A stretch of DNA of 64,000 nt, from assembly GCF_013255915.1 (NCBI RefSeq), contig NZ_CP053896.1, positions 1,488,001 to 1,552,000 of the forward strand. Direction: 5' to 3'. Below are positions 57,423 to 64,000 of the stretch, one piece after another. The position numbers and the translations under genes were made by a program. Numbering within the stretch: the first letter of the stretch is position 1; every line of letters begins with the position of its first letter. This DNA comes from Providencia rettgeri (GTDB lineage: Bacteria; Pseudomonadota; Gammaproteobacteria; Enterobacterales; Enterobacteriaceae). The notes below the pieces were generated by a model, which was not told the DNA's origin, did not search any database, and worked only from the letters and a program-made list of their open reading frames with translations.

Positions 57423-58240
57423 TGGGATTTTTCTAATGCCTCACGTAGTTGTTGCATGACTTTAGGCGTACCTAAACTGAAAGTGAGCATACCGACGTCA
57501 TCGACAACCAGAAGCGCTTTATTTTTCCCTGCGGGGGTCATTGACATTCCTTGTAATTTCCACACTTTTTCTATTCCACCTAATGATTTAATACCTTCTT
57601 TGGTAAAAATGATTAAGTCAGGTTGGCTTGACAGCAAGCCTTCTTGGGATAGAGGACGATAGCTGTCGAAGCTGCTCATGGCATTTTTTGCCCCTACCGC
57701 GTTAATGACACTGTCTGCCGCAGTGTGCCGTCCTGCTGCTAAAGGCATAACACCACCGTGACTCATGATAAATAAGACTTTTTTGTCAATAGGAGCCGTA
57801 TTTACTTGGCTGAGCTGTTGGTTAAATTGATTAACTAATTGCTTCCCTTGCTCTGTTTTACCGACCACATTAGCGATGGTGGTAATTTTTTCTGGAATGG
57901 CTTCTAAACTCGGTTTCCCTGTCACCTTAATAATTTTTACGCCGCTTTTTTCGATTTGCGAAAGAGCCATTGAGGGTTTAGCTAACTCACTCGCAAGTAC
58001 TAAAGTCGGGCGCATTGACAACACGCCTTCTGCGTTAAGCATACGCATATAGCCCACATCTGGGAGCTTGGTGGCTTGCTCTGGATGAAGGCTGGTGCTG
58101 TCACGGGCGACGAGCTGTTCCTGTGCTCCAAGTTCATACACAATTTCAGTCACATCACCCCCTAAGGTGACGATGCGTTCTGTTGCATAAGAACAAAAAG
58201 AGATAAACAGCGTTGATAAGATTAGAAGCCATTGTTTCAT
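57419..58240 (-). CDS. hmuT: Periplasmic haemin-binding protein HmuT
   Basis: 273-residue substrate-binding protein of the haem ABC importer. Signal peptide MKQWLLILSTLFISFCSYA; then RIVTLGGDVTEIVYELGAQ, ARDSTSLHPEQATKLPDVGYMR, where the conserved Tyr is the expected haem ligand, and GRHTAADSVINAVGA. The ISFC in the signal could mimic a lipobox, but cleavage after SYA is typical for HmuT. It lies 16 bp downstream of hmuS. Confidence 0.95.
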   Translation of the reverse strand: MKQWLLILSTLFISFCSYATERIVTLGGDVTEIVYELGAQEQLVARDSTSLHPEQATKLPDVGYMRMLNAEGVLSMRPTLVLASELAKPSMALSQIEKSGVKIIKVTGKPSLEAIPEKITTIANVVGKTEQGKQLVNQFNQQLSQVNTAPIDKKVLFIMSHGGVMPLAAGRHTAADSVINAVGAKNAMSSFDSYRPLSQEGLLSSQPDLIIFTKEGIKSLGGIEKVWKLQGMSMTPAGKNKALLVVDDVGMLTFSLGTPKVMQQLREALEKSQ

Positions 58241-58256
58241 AATAAGTTACCTAGTT

Positions 58257-59306
58257 TTAAATGCGTGGTAATGCGGTGACTTGTTGGCGCCATTGCTCTT
58301 GCTCTGGAGTCCCTTCCGTACGCTGCCCATACATTTGTGCGATTTGATTTCCTTGGTTATCGAAGACTTCAAGGCTAGTCACATGGCCATCTTGTGTTGG
58401 CTTGCGTGTGACCCAGCATTCGGCAATACCATTTTCAATCATGTGCAAGGTGAAATCAGGATTGAAAATATTTAGCCACTTTAAGTCTGAACCTTCACTT
58501 TGATATGGCATGATTTTTTTGATTTCACCAGTAAAAATTTGCACACATCCGCGGTTGCCCACAAAAATCATAATTTCGTTTTGATCTTTGAACGCAGTGT
58601 TAATCAGCTGATTGAAGGAATCATTAGGCACTTTCCAAGCCAAATCATCGCTAACCGCAGAGAAAACTTGCTGGCGGCTGAGGTTGTTTTTCTTGAGTAG
58701 AACAAAAAATTGGTGAACGTCTGTCATGTTGCGCCATTCTTGTTCTAATTGTTGTTTTAGCTCTTCACTAACGGGCTGATTGGTAAATGCAGTTGCTGTT
58801 TCATGGATGAGCTCCGGGTTATCTTGGGTGGCATATTTTTCAATCAATGCCTGCCATGCCGCCATATCTGTTTCATCGGTGGTGTAAACTTTATGTAGTG
58901 CGTCACCTTGTTTATCAAAAAATTGGATACTATGACGCTCACCGTGTTTGCTGTCTTCCGTCAAAGCAAAGATAGCGTCCCAATGGCTGAAAAACATCCG
59001 TAAATCAAGGGCGCGAGGGTTTAAAATTAACCCACCGTGTGGGCTAAAGGTTGCATTGTCATAACGACCAACTTGCTCATGAACCACATATTCGTTACGG
59101 GTAATCGCTTTCACTTTCCCAACAGTGGCTAATTCTGTCAACAAAGTGGGGGCATCGACATTTAAACGAACAGCTTTGTCGTGACCAACACGACTATGCA
59201 GTAGCTGAGCTTCAGATACATTTAAATAGGCGGCGAGATCGCGAGCGTATTTGGCTTTGTTATCTGTTTTTGCTTGTTGGTAACGCTCGTAAAGTGCTGA
59301 ATTCAC
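58257..59306 (-). CDS. hmuS: Haem-degrading/trafficking factor HmuS (HemS)
   Basis: 349-residue cytosolic haem-binding protein of the HemS/ChuS/HmuS family, made of two similar halves; it stores or degrades imported haem. Both halves are seen (LATVGKVKAITRNEYVVHEQVGRYD and QIFTGEIKKIMPYQSEGSDLKWLNIFNPDF), plus MTDVHQFFVLLKKNNLSRQ. The true start is GTG at 59306, four bases after AGGAGAT; the longer open frame reaching into hmuR is spurious. Confidence 0.94.
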   Translation of the reverse strand: MNSALYERYQQAKTDNKAKYARDLAAYLNVSEAQLLHSRVGHDKAVRLNVDAPTLLTELATVGKVKAITRNEYVVHEQVGRYDNATFSPHGGLILNPRALDLRMFFSHWDAIFALTEDSKHGERHSIQFFDKQGDALHKVYTTDETDMAAWQALIEKYATQDNPELIHETATAFTNQPVSEELKQQLEQEWRNMTDVHQFFVLLKKNNLSRQQVFSAVSDDLAWKVPNDSFNQLINTAFKDQNEIMIFVGNRGCVQIFTGEIKKIMPYQSEGSDLKWLNIFNPDFTLHMIENGIAECWVTRKPTQDGHVTSLEVFDNQGNQIAQMYGQRTEGTPEQEQWRQQVTALPRI

Positions 59307-59331
59307 GTTTATCTCCTTAATATTGTGTGAA

Positions 59332-61347
59332 TTACCATTGGAAGCTGACAAGCAGCTTGGCATTACGTCCATCTTGAGGAATACCTTGTGATGAGTAGTA
59401 TTCTTTATCAAATGCATTGCCTAACACGACACTGGTTCCTAACCCTTTGAGTTGTCCTTCACCTTGATAACTCACATAGAAGTCATGTACGGCATAGCCG
59501 GCTTGTTGTTCTGCTTTAGAGGCTTTATTGAATTCTGTATGGCGCGTAAACTCCCCTAGCCAGCCCACTGAAAAACCGCTGTCTGCAATAGGTACGGCCA
59601 GATTACTGGTGACAGAATCAGGTTTAATTGATGTTATTGATTTTCCATTAGATTCATCTTTTCCTTCAGTATGGTTATAAGCCAAACTCCAATTGAAATA
59701 GTCTGTTTTATAATCCATTGAGGCATCCCATCCCCAAATTTTGGCACGTTTAGTATTGATTGATGTGGTGTAGTTATTTTGAGGATTTCTAAAATCAGGG
59801 GTTGTTACGTAAGTATTGATATAGTCTTTAGCTTTGGTATCAAAATAGCTGGCTTTAAATTGTAGGTTATCTCTTTCCATCAATAGGTCATCGAAACGCA
59901 GACCAAAACCATATTCTGCAGTGCGGGTTGATTCAGGTTTCAGATTAGGGTTTGGTTTCCATCTATTAACGATTGGCCCCATTTGGAAGTGGACCTCGTC
60001 GTTATACATTTCCATCATAGAAGGGGCTCGGAAGGCTTCTGAATATGACGCAAATAGCATTGACCACTCTGTTGGTGTGATGCTAACGGCACCTTTAGAT
60101 GACCATTTACCTTTTTTCACATCTTCATTGCCATCAGATGTCGCTTTATAGTGGTCATAGCGCGTACCGACAATAAAGGAAACAGGCAAATCTTTTAGGC
60201 TAATTTCATCTTGTAAAAAGCCGGATGCAAAGGTGATGTCCGCATCGGGGAATTGGGTGGTATTTGCATAAGGAGTTTGTTTTTGCTTATAAGCTTCACT
60301 GCCGTAAGTCAGGTTATGTGACGCTAATGGCAAGTCATAAAAGTTAGAGCGGTTATCAGCTTTTATGCCATAAGTTTTTTGTGTACGACCTTCATAGGGG
60401 GTTCCTTGGCCTTTTGCCGTGATATTAATATCGGAGTAATAAGGCGTGACTTTAAAATTTAGCCATTCCTGTGAGCCCGGTTTAATTTGATAAGTTATCT
60501 GTGCATCACGTTGGCGAGTGGTACGGTTAACTTTTAGATTGTCACTCCCTACATTAATTTCTTGCGGGTTTTTCGGCTCATTGGCATCATTATTATAATA
60601 ACGCACTTGGCCAGAAAGCTTTTGTGCATCATCGATTTGCCATGTTCCTTTTGCCAGCAGGTTACCAATGGTTTCCTTGTTTTTCATGTCATCGCCATTA
60701 CTCATGCGGACATTACCGGTTTCTTTCGTGACAAAGCTGAATAGCCCATCAAGGTTATCACTACGGCCAAACGCAGTGCCGCCGAAACCGAAGCTATGAT
60801 CGCCAGTAGCGGCTTCGGTAAAGACACGGAAACCGTGGTCTTGGCCTTCACGTAATAAGTCTTTGGCATCAACGGTTTCCCAAGCAATCACACCGCCCAT
60901 GGCACCACTGCCGTAGAGTAGGGCAGAAGGGCCACGGATAATTTCAACTTGCTTAATCAGAGCAGGGTCGATAAAGGTGCCATTGACATGGCCTGTATCT
61001 GTGCCTTGGCGAATACCATCCACTAAGGTCAAAATGCCGCGTCGATCAAACCCGCGCATATAAATATCTTGCCCATTTGCACGGCTAGTACCGGTGACAC
61101 CAATCCCGGGAACTTTGCGTAAAATGTCATTGACGGTGCTGGCTGTTTGCGTTTCAGGTGAATTATTTTTGATCACCGTGACCATCATCGGGGTTTCGAA
61201 GCTGTCACGTTCGCTACCTGTCGCATAGACAGTCATCACATCATGATGATTTTTTTTTGGTGTTGGTTCTGTTGTTTGTGCTTGAGCACTTGCTATCACG
61301 CCTAAGATGGCACTGGTTAGGACTGACATTCGCAAAACAGGGGACAT
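59332..61347 (-). CDS. hmuR: TonB-dependent haem receptor HmuR (HemR)
   Basis: 671-residue outer-membrane receptor for haem or haemoproteins. Signal MSPVLRMSVLTSAILGVIASAQAQ, TonB box DVMTVYATG, plug domain (VNDILRKVPGIGVTGTSR, GALLYGSGAMGGVIAWET) and a 22-strand barrel with the FRAPSMMEMY and NPNLKPESTRTAEYG motifs seen in haem receptors, ending in the barrel-assembly residue W (LLVSFQW). Start ATG at 61347 is preceded by GGAG. It lies 25 bp upstream of hmuS and 449 bp downstream of hemP. Confidence 0.95.
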   Translation of the reverse strand: MSPVLRMSVLTSAILGVIASAQAQTTEPTPKKNHHDVMTVYATGSERDSFETPMMVTVIKNNSPETQTASTVNDILRKVPGIGVTGTSRANGQDIYMRGFDRRGILTLVDGIRQGTDTGHVNGTFIDPALIKQVEIIRGPSALLYGSGAMGGVIAWETVDAKDLLREGQDHGFRVFTEAATGDHSFGFGGTAFGRSDNLDGLFSFVTKETGNVRMSNGDDMKNKETIGNLLAKGTWQIDDAQKLSGQVRYYNNDANEPKNPQEINVGSDNLKVNRTTRQRDAQITYQIKPGSQEWLNFKVTPYYSDINITAKGQGTPYEGRTQKTYGIKADNRSNFYDLPLASHNLTYGSEAYKQKQTPYANTTQFPDADITFASGFLQDEISLKDLPVSFIVGTRYDHYKATSDGNEDVKKGKWSSKGAVSITPTEWSMLFASYSEAFRAPSMMEMYNDEVHFQMGPIVNRWKPNPNLKPESTRTAEYGFGLRFDDLLMERDNLQFKASYFDTKAKDYINTYVTTPDFRNPQNNYTTSINTKRAKIWGWDASMDYKTDYFNWSLAYNHTEGKDESNGKSITSIKPDSVTSNLAVPIADSGFSVGWLGEFTRHTEFNKASKAEQQAGYAVHDFYVSYQGEGQLKGLGTSVVLGNAFDKEYYSSQGIPQDGRNAKLLVSFQW

Positions 61348-61796
61348 AATTGTGATACTCCATATAGTTTTTATCTGTATTAAGCAGAGTGAATTCGTAT
61401 TAATTGATAGCGATGTATTGGATTGATAGCGATGTATTGGTCTGGAGGACCTGAATTCGGTATGACACAGGAAAAATTGCATGTAAGCGGTGTCTGAACA
61501 TAGCAAGAGGAGTAAACAACTAATGAAGGTATAAAGCTGAGGTAATAGTCAGTAACTGGTTGGTGTTCAGCAGGACTATTTGGGATGTGGCACATTAACG
61601 CTACCGCTGCGCGATAGTCAGGTATCGAGTGGCTATCCTTGCTGATCCGATATTTAGTGGCACAAATGTGAAATACAGACGTCAGTTTAAACTCCATAAG
61701 AAACCTTTTCCTATGTTTAGATTAAGCTGGCTGCCTGGATAATTAACCTAGGTGGCTTGCGAATTAAGTTTTGGTACGACTTACTTTGGGTATGGC
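61348..61796. other. hemP-hmuR spacer with 19-bp tandem repeat
   Basis: 449 bp without a convincing gene. ATTGATAGCGATGTATTGG is repeated perfectly in tandem at 61402-61420 and 61421-61439, about 55 bp upstream of the hmuR start. An open frame of 105 codons on the minus strand has no ribosome site or recognisable family. No Fur box is evident directly before hmuR, so the receptor may depend on read-through from hemP or on an unrecognised promoter here. Confidence 0.5.
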
Positions 61797-61982
61797 TTAC
61801 TTAGTTAAGATCAACTTACCTGTACGAGTTTGTCTCAATTGATAAAGCTCGCCATTATGTTGAATTGAGACCTTACCGGCAGGGCCCAATAATTGTTGGC
61901 TTTCTATCACGTCAGTTTTAACGGGTTGTTTCGCCGTTTCGACGGTATTTTCTGCAACTGGGGCTGTCATATTATTTACCAT
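61797..61982 (-). CDS. hemP: Haemin uptake protein HemP
   Basis: 61-residue HemP-family protein. The conserved C-terminal core is present: LLGPAGKVSIQHNGELYQLRQTRTGKLILTK contains the family-defining S-x-L/I-x-x-x-G and YxLRxTRxGKLILTK. In other bacteria HemP/HmuP is needed for haem receptor expression, probably as a regulator. Two starts are possible, ATG 61982 and ATG 61970; neither has a strong ribosome site. A Fur box lies directly upstream. Confidence 0.92.
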   Translation of the reverse strand: MVNNMTAPVAENTVETAKQPVKTDVIESQQLLGPAGKVSIQHNGELYQLRQTRTGKLILTK

Positions 61983-62006
61983 ACTAAGTTTGTTGATAAT
62001 CGAAAT

Positions 62007-62025
62007 GATATTGAGAATGATTATC
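62007..62025. promoter_or_regulatory. Fur box upstream of hemP
   Basis: GATATTGAGAATGATTATC matches the 19-bp Fur consensus GATAATGATAATCATTATC at 16 positions. It lies 25 bp upstream of the hemP start and would place the haem operon under iron repression. Confidence 0.9.
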
Positions 62026-62179
62026 TTTAGAATGATTGCCAATATCAAGTAATTTTCACAATCAAACAACAAAAGAGCCACAAAAAACTAAGTTCGTACG
62101 AAAAAACAGCATTAATCTAGTGGTTCCCCACTTACAAGGCTATAATTGAGTTTCTCTATTCATTGCATGGGTGAATAAA

Positions 62180-62809
62180 ATGAAAATATTACTGTTAGGA
62201 GCGACAGGGCTTGTGGGAAGTCATGTTTTATCATTGGCACTTGCAGACTCTCGTGTGACTCAGGTGATAGCGCCAACACGACATGCATTAGCAGAACATG
62301 AGAAATTACAAGCACCTATTGTTGATTTTAACCATTTACCTGACGAGGCTGCGTTATGGGAAGTCGATGCTGTGATTTGCGCGCTCGGCTCAACCCTCAA
62401 AGCCGCTGGTTCAAAGGCGGCATTTCGTCAAGTGGACTACACCTATCCTTTAACCTGTGCAAGGCTAGCCAAAAAATGGGGTTGCTCGACATTTGTATTG
62501 ACTTCTGCTTTGGGGTCAAACGCTAAGTCACCTTTTTTTTATAGCCGAGTAAAAGGGCAGCTTGAACAAGATTTAAGATTACTGGGTTTTGATTCTTTAA
62601 CTTTAGTTCGCCCGAATGTGATTCATGGTGACCGCCAAAAAGTGCGTTTGGGTGAAGTTGTTGTGATTCGTATTATTTCCTGTCTATCATCTATATTGCC
62701 CGCGAGCTGCCAAGTTAGCCCCGCAACAAATATTGCGAAGGCATTATTTGAGGCTGCAATAAATCCCACGAAAGGGGTTCGTGTTATTTCATCTAAACAG
62801 CTTATATAA
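62180..62809 (+). CDS. Atypical SDR / NAD(P)-binding protein (HTATIP2-like)
   Basis: 209-residue Rossmann-fold protein of the atypical short-chain dehydrogenase group. Seen: the nucleotide motif LLLGATGLVGSHV, CALGSTLKAAGSKAAFRQVDYTYP, TSALGSNAKSPFFYSRVKGQLE with YxxxK, and VRPNVIHGDRQ. This layout is that of HTATIP2/Tip30-like oxidoreductases. The substrate is unknown. ATG at 62180 is favoured by GGTGA upstream; GTG at 62171 adds three residues. Confidence 0.85.
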   Translation: MKILLLGATGLVGSHVLSLALADSRVTQVIAPTRHALAEHEKLQAPIVDFNHLPDEAALWEVDAVICALGSTLKAAGSKAAFRQVDYTYPLTCARLAKKWGCSTFVLTSALGSNAKSPFFYSRVKGQLEQDLRLLGFDSLTLVRPNVIHGDRQKVRLGEVVVIRIISCLSSILPASCQVSPATNIAKALFEAAINPTKGVRVISSKQLI

Positions 62810-62935
62810 CACTGGCTAGTTCATTTTTGTTGGTTATGTTGTTTTTTGTGTTTCACACACAAAAGCTTCAATTTTATGATGCCTGAAATGCTAACCGATT
62901 TAGGAATTACAAAAGTTAATATAGGGTTGGTAAAC

Positions 62936-62975
62936 ATACTGATTGATGACAAACATATTATGTTTGTCATCAACC
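62936..62975 (-). repeat. Internally deleted derivative of the miniature element, with 31-bp palindrome
   Basis: A perfect 31-bp palindrome (62943-62973, 15-bp arms around one central T) contains GACAAACATA/TATGTTTGTC. Read on the minus strand, AGGTTGATGACAAA matches the left end of the miniature element (AGGTTGTTGACAAA) and the following CATAATATGTTTGTCATCA matches its right end, so about 100 bp of the interior is missing. It abuts the terminator 62977-62999. Confidence 0.65.
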
Positions 62976-62976
62976 T

Positions 62977-62999
62977 AAAGCCCACAAATGTGGGCTTTT
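62977..62999. terminator. Bidirectional terminator between SDR and DUF1177 genes
   Basis: Stem AAAGCCCAC/GTGGGCTTT with a 4-nt loop, followed by T on the plus strand and preceded by A-rich sequence. It lies 13 bp from the convergent DUF1177 stop. Confidence 0.85.
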
Positions 63000-63011
63000 A
63001 CTCTTCGAAGG

Positions 63012-63956
63012 TTACCCCTGAATCTGTGCTAATGAACCGTATAAATCATAAAGTGTTTCATATTCATCTTGCTGATAAAATCGAATTTTATCCCAACAAA
63101 ATTGCTTAGCGACTTCCACGGTAAAGCGTGTTGCATCGATTAACTCACTTTCATAACTTGCACCTGTTTCACTACCGGGGACAATCGATTTAGCCGTAAT
63201 GGCAAGGCCAACAACAGGTGCCTGTGTTGCAATATGCGGTTGCATTATAGAATTAAAGTGATAAACACCGTTATCATAAGGAGAAATGTCTTGTGTGGTG
63301 ATAGGAAACGTCTTTGCCACATCTCCTGTTGCATACTCCAGTAAGCGAACTAAATCAGGTGCGACGCGTAAAATATAGCCTTGCATAGCCGTGGGAGAAA
63401 TCGCAATCCCTCGGTGCTTAATGATGCTGTTTCCCTTTGATGTATCGATGGATAAAATAGCATCCATCTGTTTATCGACTTCATATTGGTTCATGGTATT
63501 AGATGAAACTGGCATCCCCATAAAATCGACAGGGTCATGAGGAGTAATCGAAACATGCGTGGCGATATGAGAGCTAATTATTACGTCCCCTTTTAGGCTC
63601 TGTCCCTTTGCCGCCATATCCAACAACTTCATCGCGCTGGCAAAAGCGACAATTGACCCATCAGCATCAGAAACTATTCCAATACGATTCGGTTGTGCCT
63701 GTTGTGCACCTAAACGACCGATAATGCCTAAAGTCGGGTAAGTGCCTCCTCGGTGTTTGCCCTCAGAGCCTGGGATTAATACTTTTATAAAATGGCATAA
63801 CTGACTTGTATCCTCTGGGGATTCATAAGGAATAGAAGTAACAGTGATGATGGCATCATTTGAGCCAACAGAATGAAGTAGCGCTGCCATTTTTTCGCCA
63901 TCAACATCAGGGGTGTCTAATAAGTCATAAACTTGGCTTAGATAATTCAAAGACAT
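63012..63956 (-). CDS. DUF1177 family protein
   Basis: 314-residue protein that I assign to the DUF1177 family from its overall pattern (LNYLSQVYDLLDTPDVDGEKMAALL, HFIKVLIPGSEGKHRGGTYPTLGIIGRLG, SDADGSIVAFASAMKLLDMA, GDVIISSHIATHVSITPHDPVDFMGMPV). Such genes often sit beside AroM-type proteins and OPT or peptide transporters, whose genes would lie beyond the window edge. The Asp, His and Glu-rich motifs resemble a metal-dependent amidohydrolase or peptidase site, but no activity is established. ATG at 63956 follows AAAGGAG. The 44 bp beyond hold only its upstream region. Confidence 0.75.
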   Translation of the reverse strand: MSLNYLSQVYDLLDTPDVDGEKMAALLHSVGSNDAIITVTSIPYESPEDTSQLCHFIKVLIPGSEGKHRGGTYPTLGIIGRLGAQQAQPNRIGIVSDADGSIVAFASAMKLLDMAAKGQSLKGDVIISSHIATHVSITPHDPVDFMGMPVSSNTMNQYEVDKQMDAILSIDTSKGNSIIKHRGIAISPTAMQGYILRVAPDLVRLLEYATGDVAKTFPITTQDISPYDNGVYHFNSIMQPHIATQAPVVGLAITAKSIVPGSETGASYESELIDATRFTVEVAKQFCWDKIRFYQQDEYETLYDLYGSLAQIQG

Positions 63957-64000
63957 TATTGCACTCCTTTAATAATATTTAATTTGAATGGCTTGTTGGT

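Noticed and set aside
58257-61506. Longer N-terminal extensions of hmuS and hmuR (starts at 59417 and 61506)
   Set aside because: The hmuS extension runs into hmuR; the starts at 59306 (GTG after AGGAGAT) and 61347 (before a signal peptide) fit the families.
61380-61697. 105-codon minus-strand frame between hemP and hmuR
   Set aside because: No ribosome site, no recognisable domain, and it includes the 19-bp tandem repeat; treated as non-coding.

Overview
The window looks like the chromosome of an enteric gammaproteobacterium of the Providencia/Proteus group (Morganellaceae). The protein sequences are close to Escherichia coli orthologues, the DNA is AT-rich, and the gene order argO-yggE-argP-rpiA-serA-fau-ssrS-zapA-ygfB-pepP-ubiH-ubiI-gcvTHP followed by ygfZ, sdhE-ygfX, fldB and xerD-dsbC-recJ-prfB-lysS is the conserved enterobacterial backbone. 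The genus is inferred from memory of related sequences; no search was run.

Region 1 (1-26.9 kb) is core genome: arginine export and its regulator, pentose-phosphate and serine synthesis, one-carbon metabolism (fau, gcvTHP), 6S RNA, a cell-division accessory (zapA), two ubiquinone hydroxylases, flavinylation and Fe-S maintenance (sdhE, ygfX, ygfZ), recombination and repair (xerD, recJ), periplasmic disulfide isomerisation (dsbC), and translation (prfB with its autoregulatory +1 frameshift, lysS). The only non-core gene is a YWTD beta-propeller at 16.4-17.3 kb. Structured intergenic repeats lie after ubiI and between gcvH and gcvP.

Region 2 (26.9-38 kb) is accessory and AT-rich. Its centrepiece is a translationally coupled pair: a small lipoprotein and a 1,836-residue exported coiled-coil protein. 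The large protein contains 165-residue repeats in exact 495-bp register, the central ones almost identical in DNA, and ends in a degenerate FKBP-like domain. A 9-bp tandem repeat, an orphan ExsA/LcrF-like AraC regulator, ygbA, a YdcH-like protein, ecotin and a UspF-like protein follow.

Region 3 (38-54.5 kb) holds metabolic and envelope functions: a CDF metal transporter, a GalM homologue that seems to lack two catalytic residues, the methylcitrate genes prpBCD with divergent prpR and a clear sigma-54 promoter (no prpE), an MFS transporter, a TupA-like ATP-grasp protein, a membrane fatty-acid desaturase, a bestrophin-like channel and the frmRAB formaldehyde detoxification operon.

Region 4 (54.5-64 kb) has two paralogous mini HEAT-repeat proteins, a Fur-box-preceded haem uptake cluster (hemP, hmuRSTUV), an atypical SDR and a DUF1177-type protein.

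A recurring small element of about 142 bp sits at transcription terminators. Two full copies (after ubiI and after eco) are each bracketed by two copies of the host gene's terminator hairpin, and a deleted derivative lies beside a terminator near 62.95 kb. I found no tRNA genes, rRNA genes, CRISPR arrays, prophage genes or transposases.
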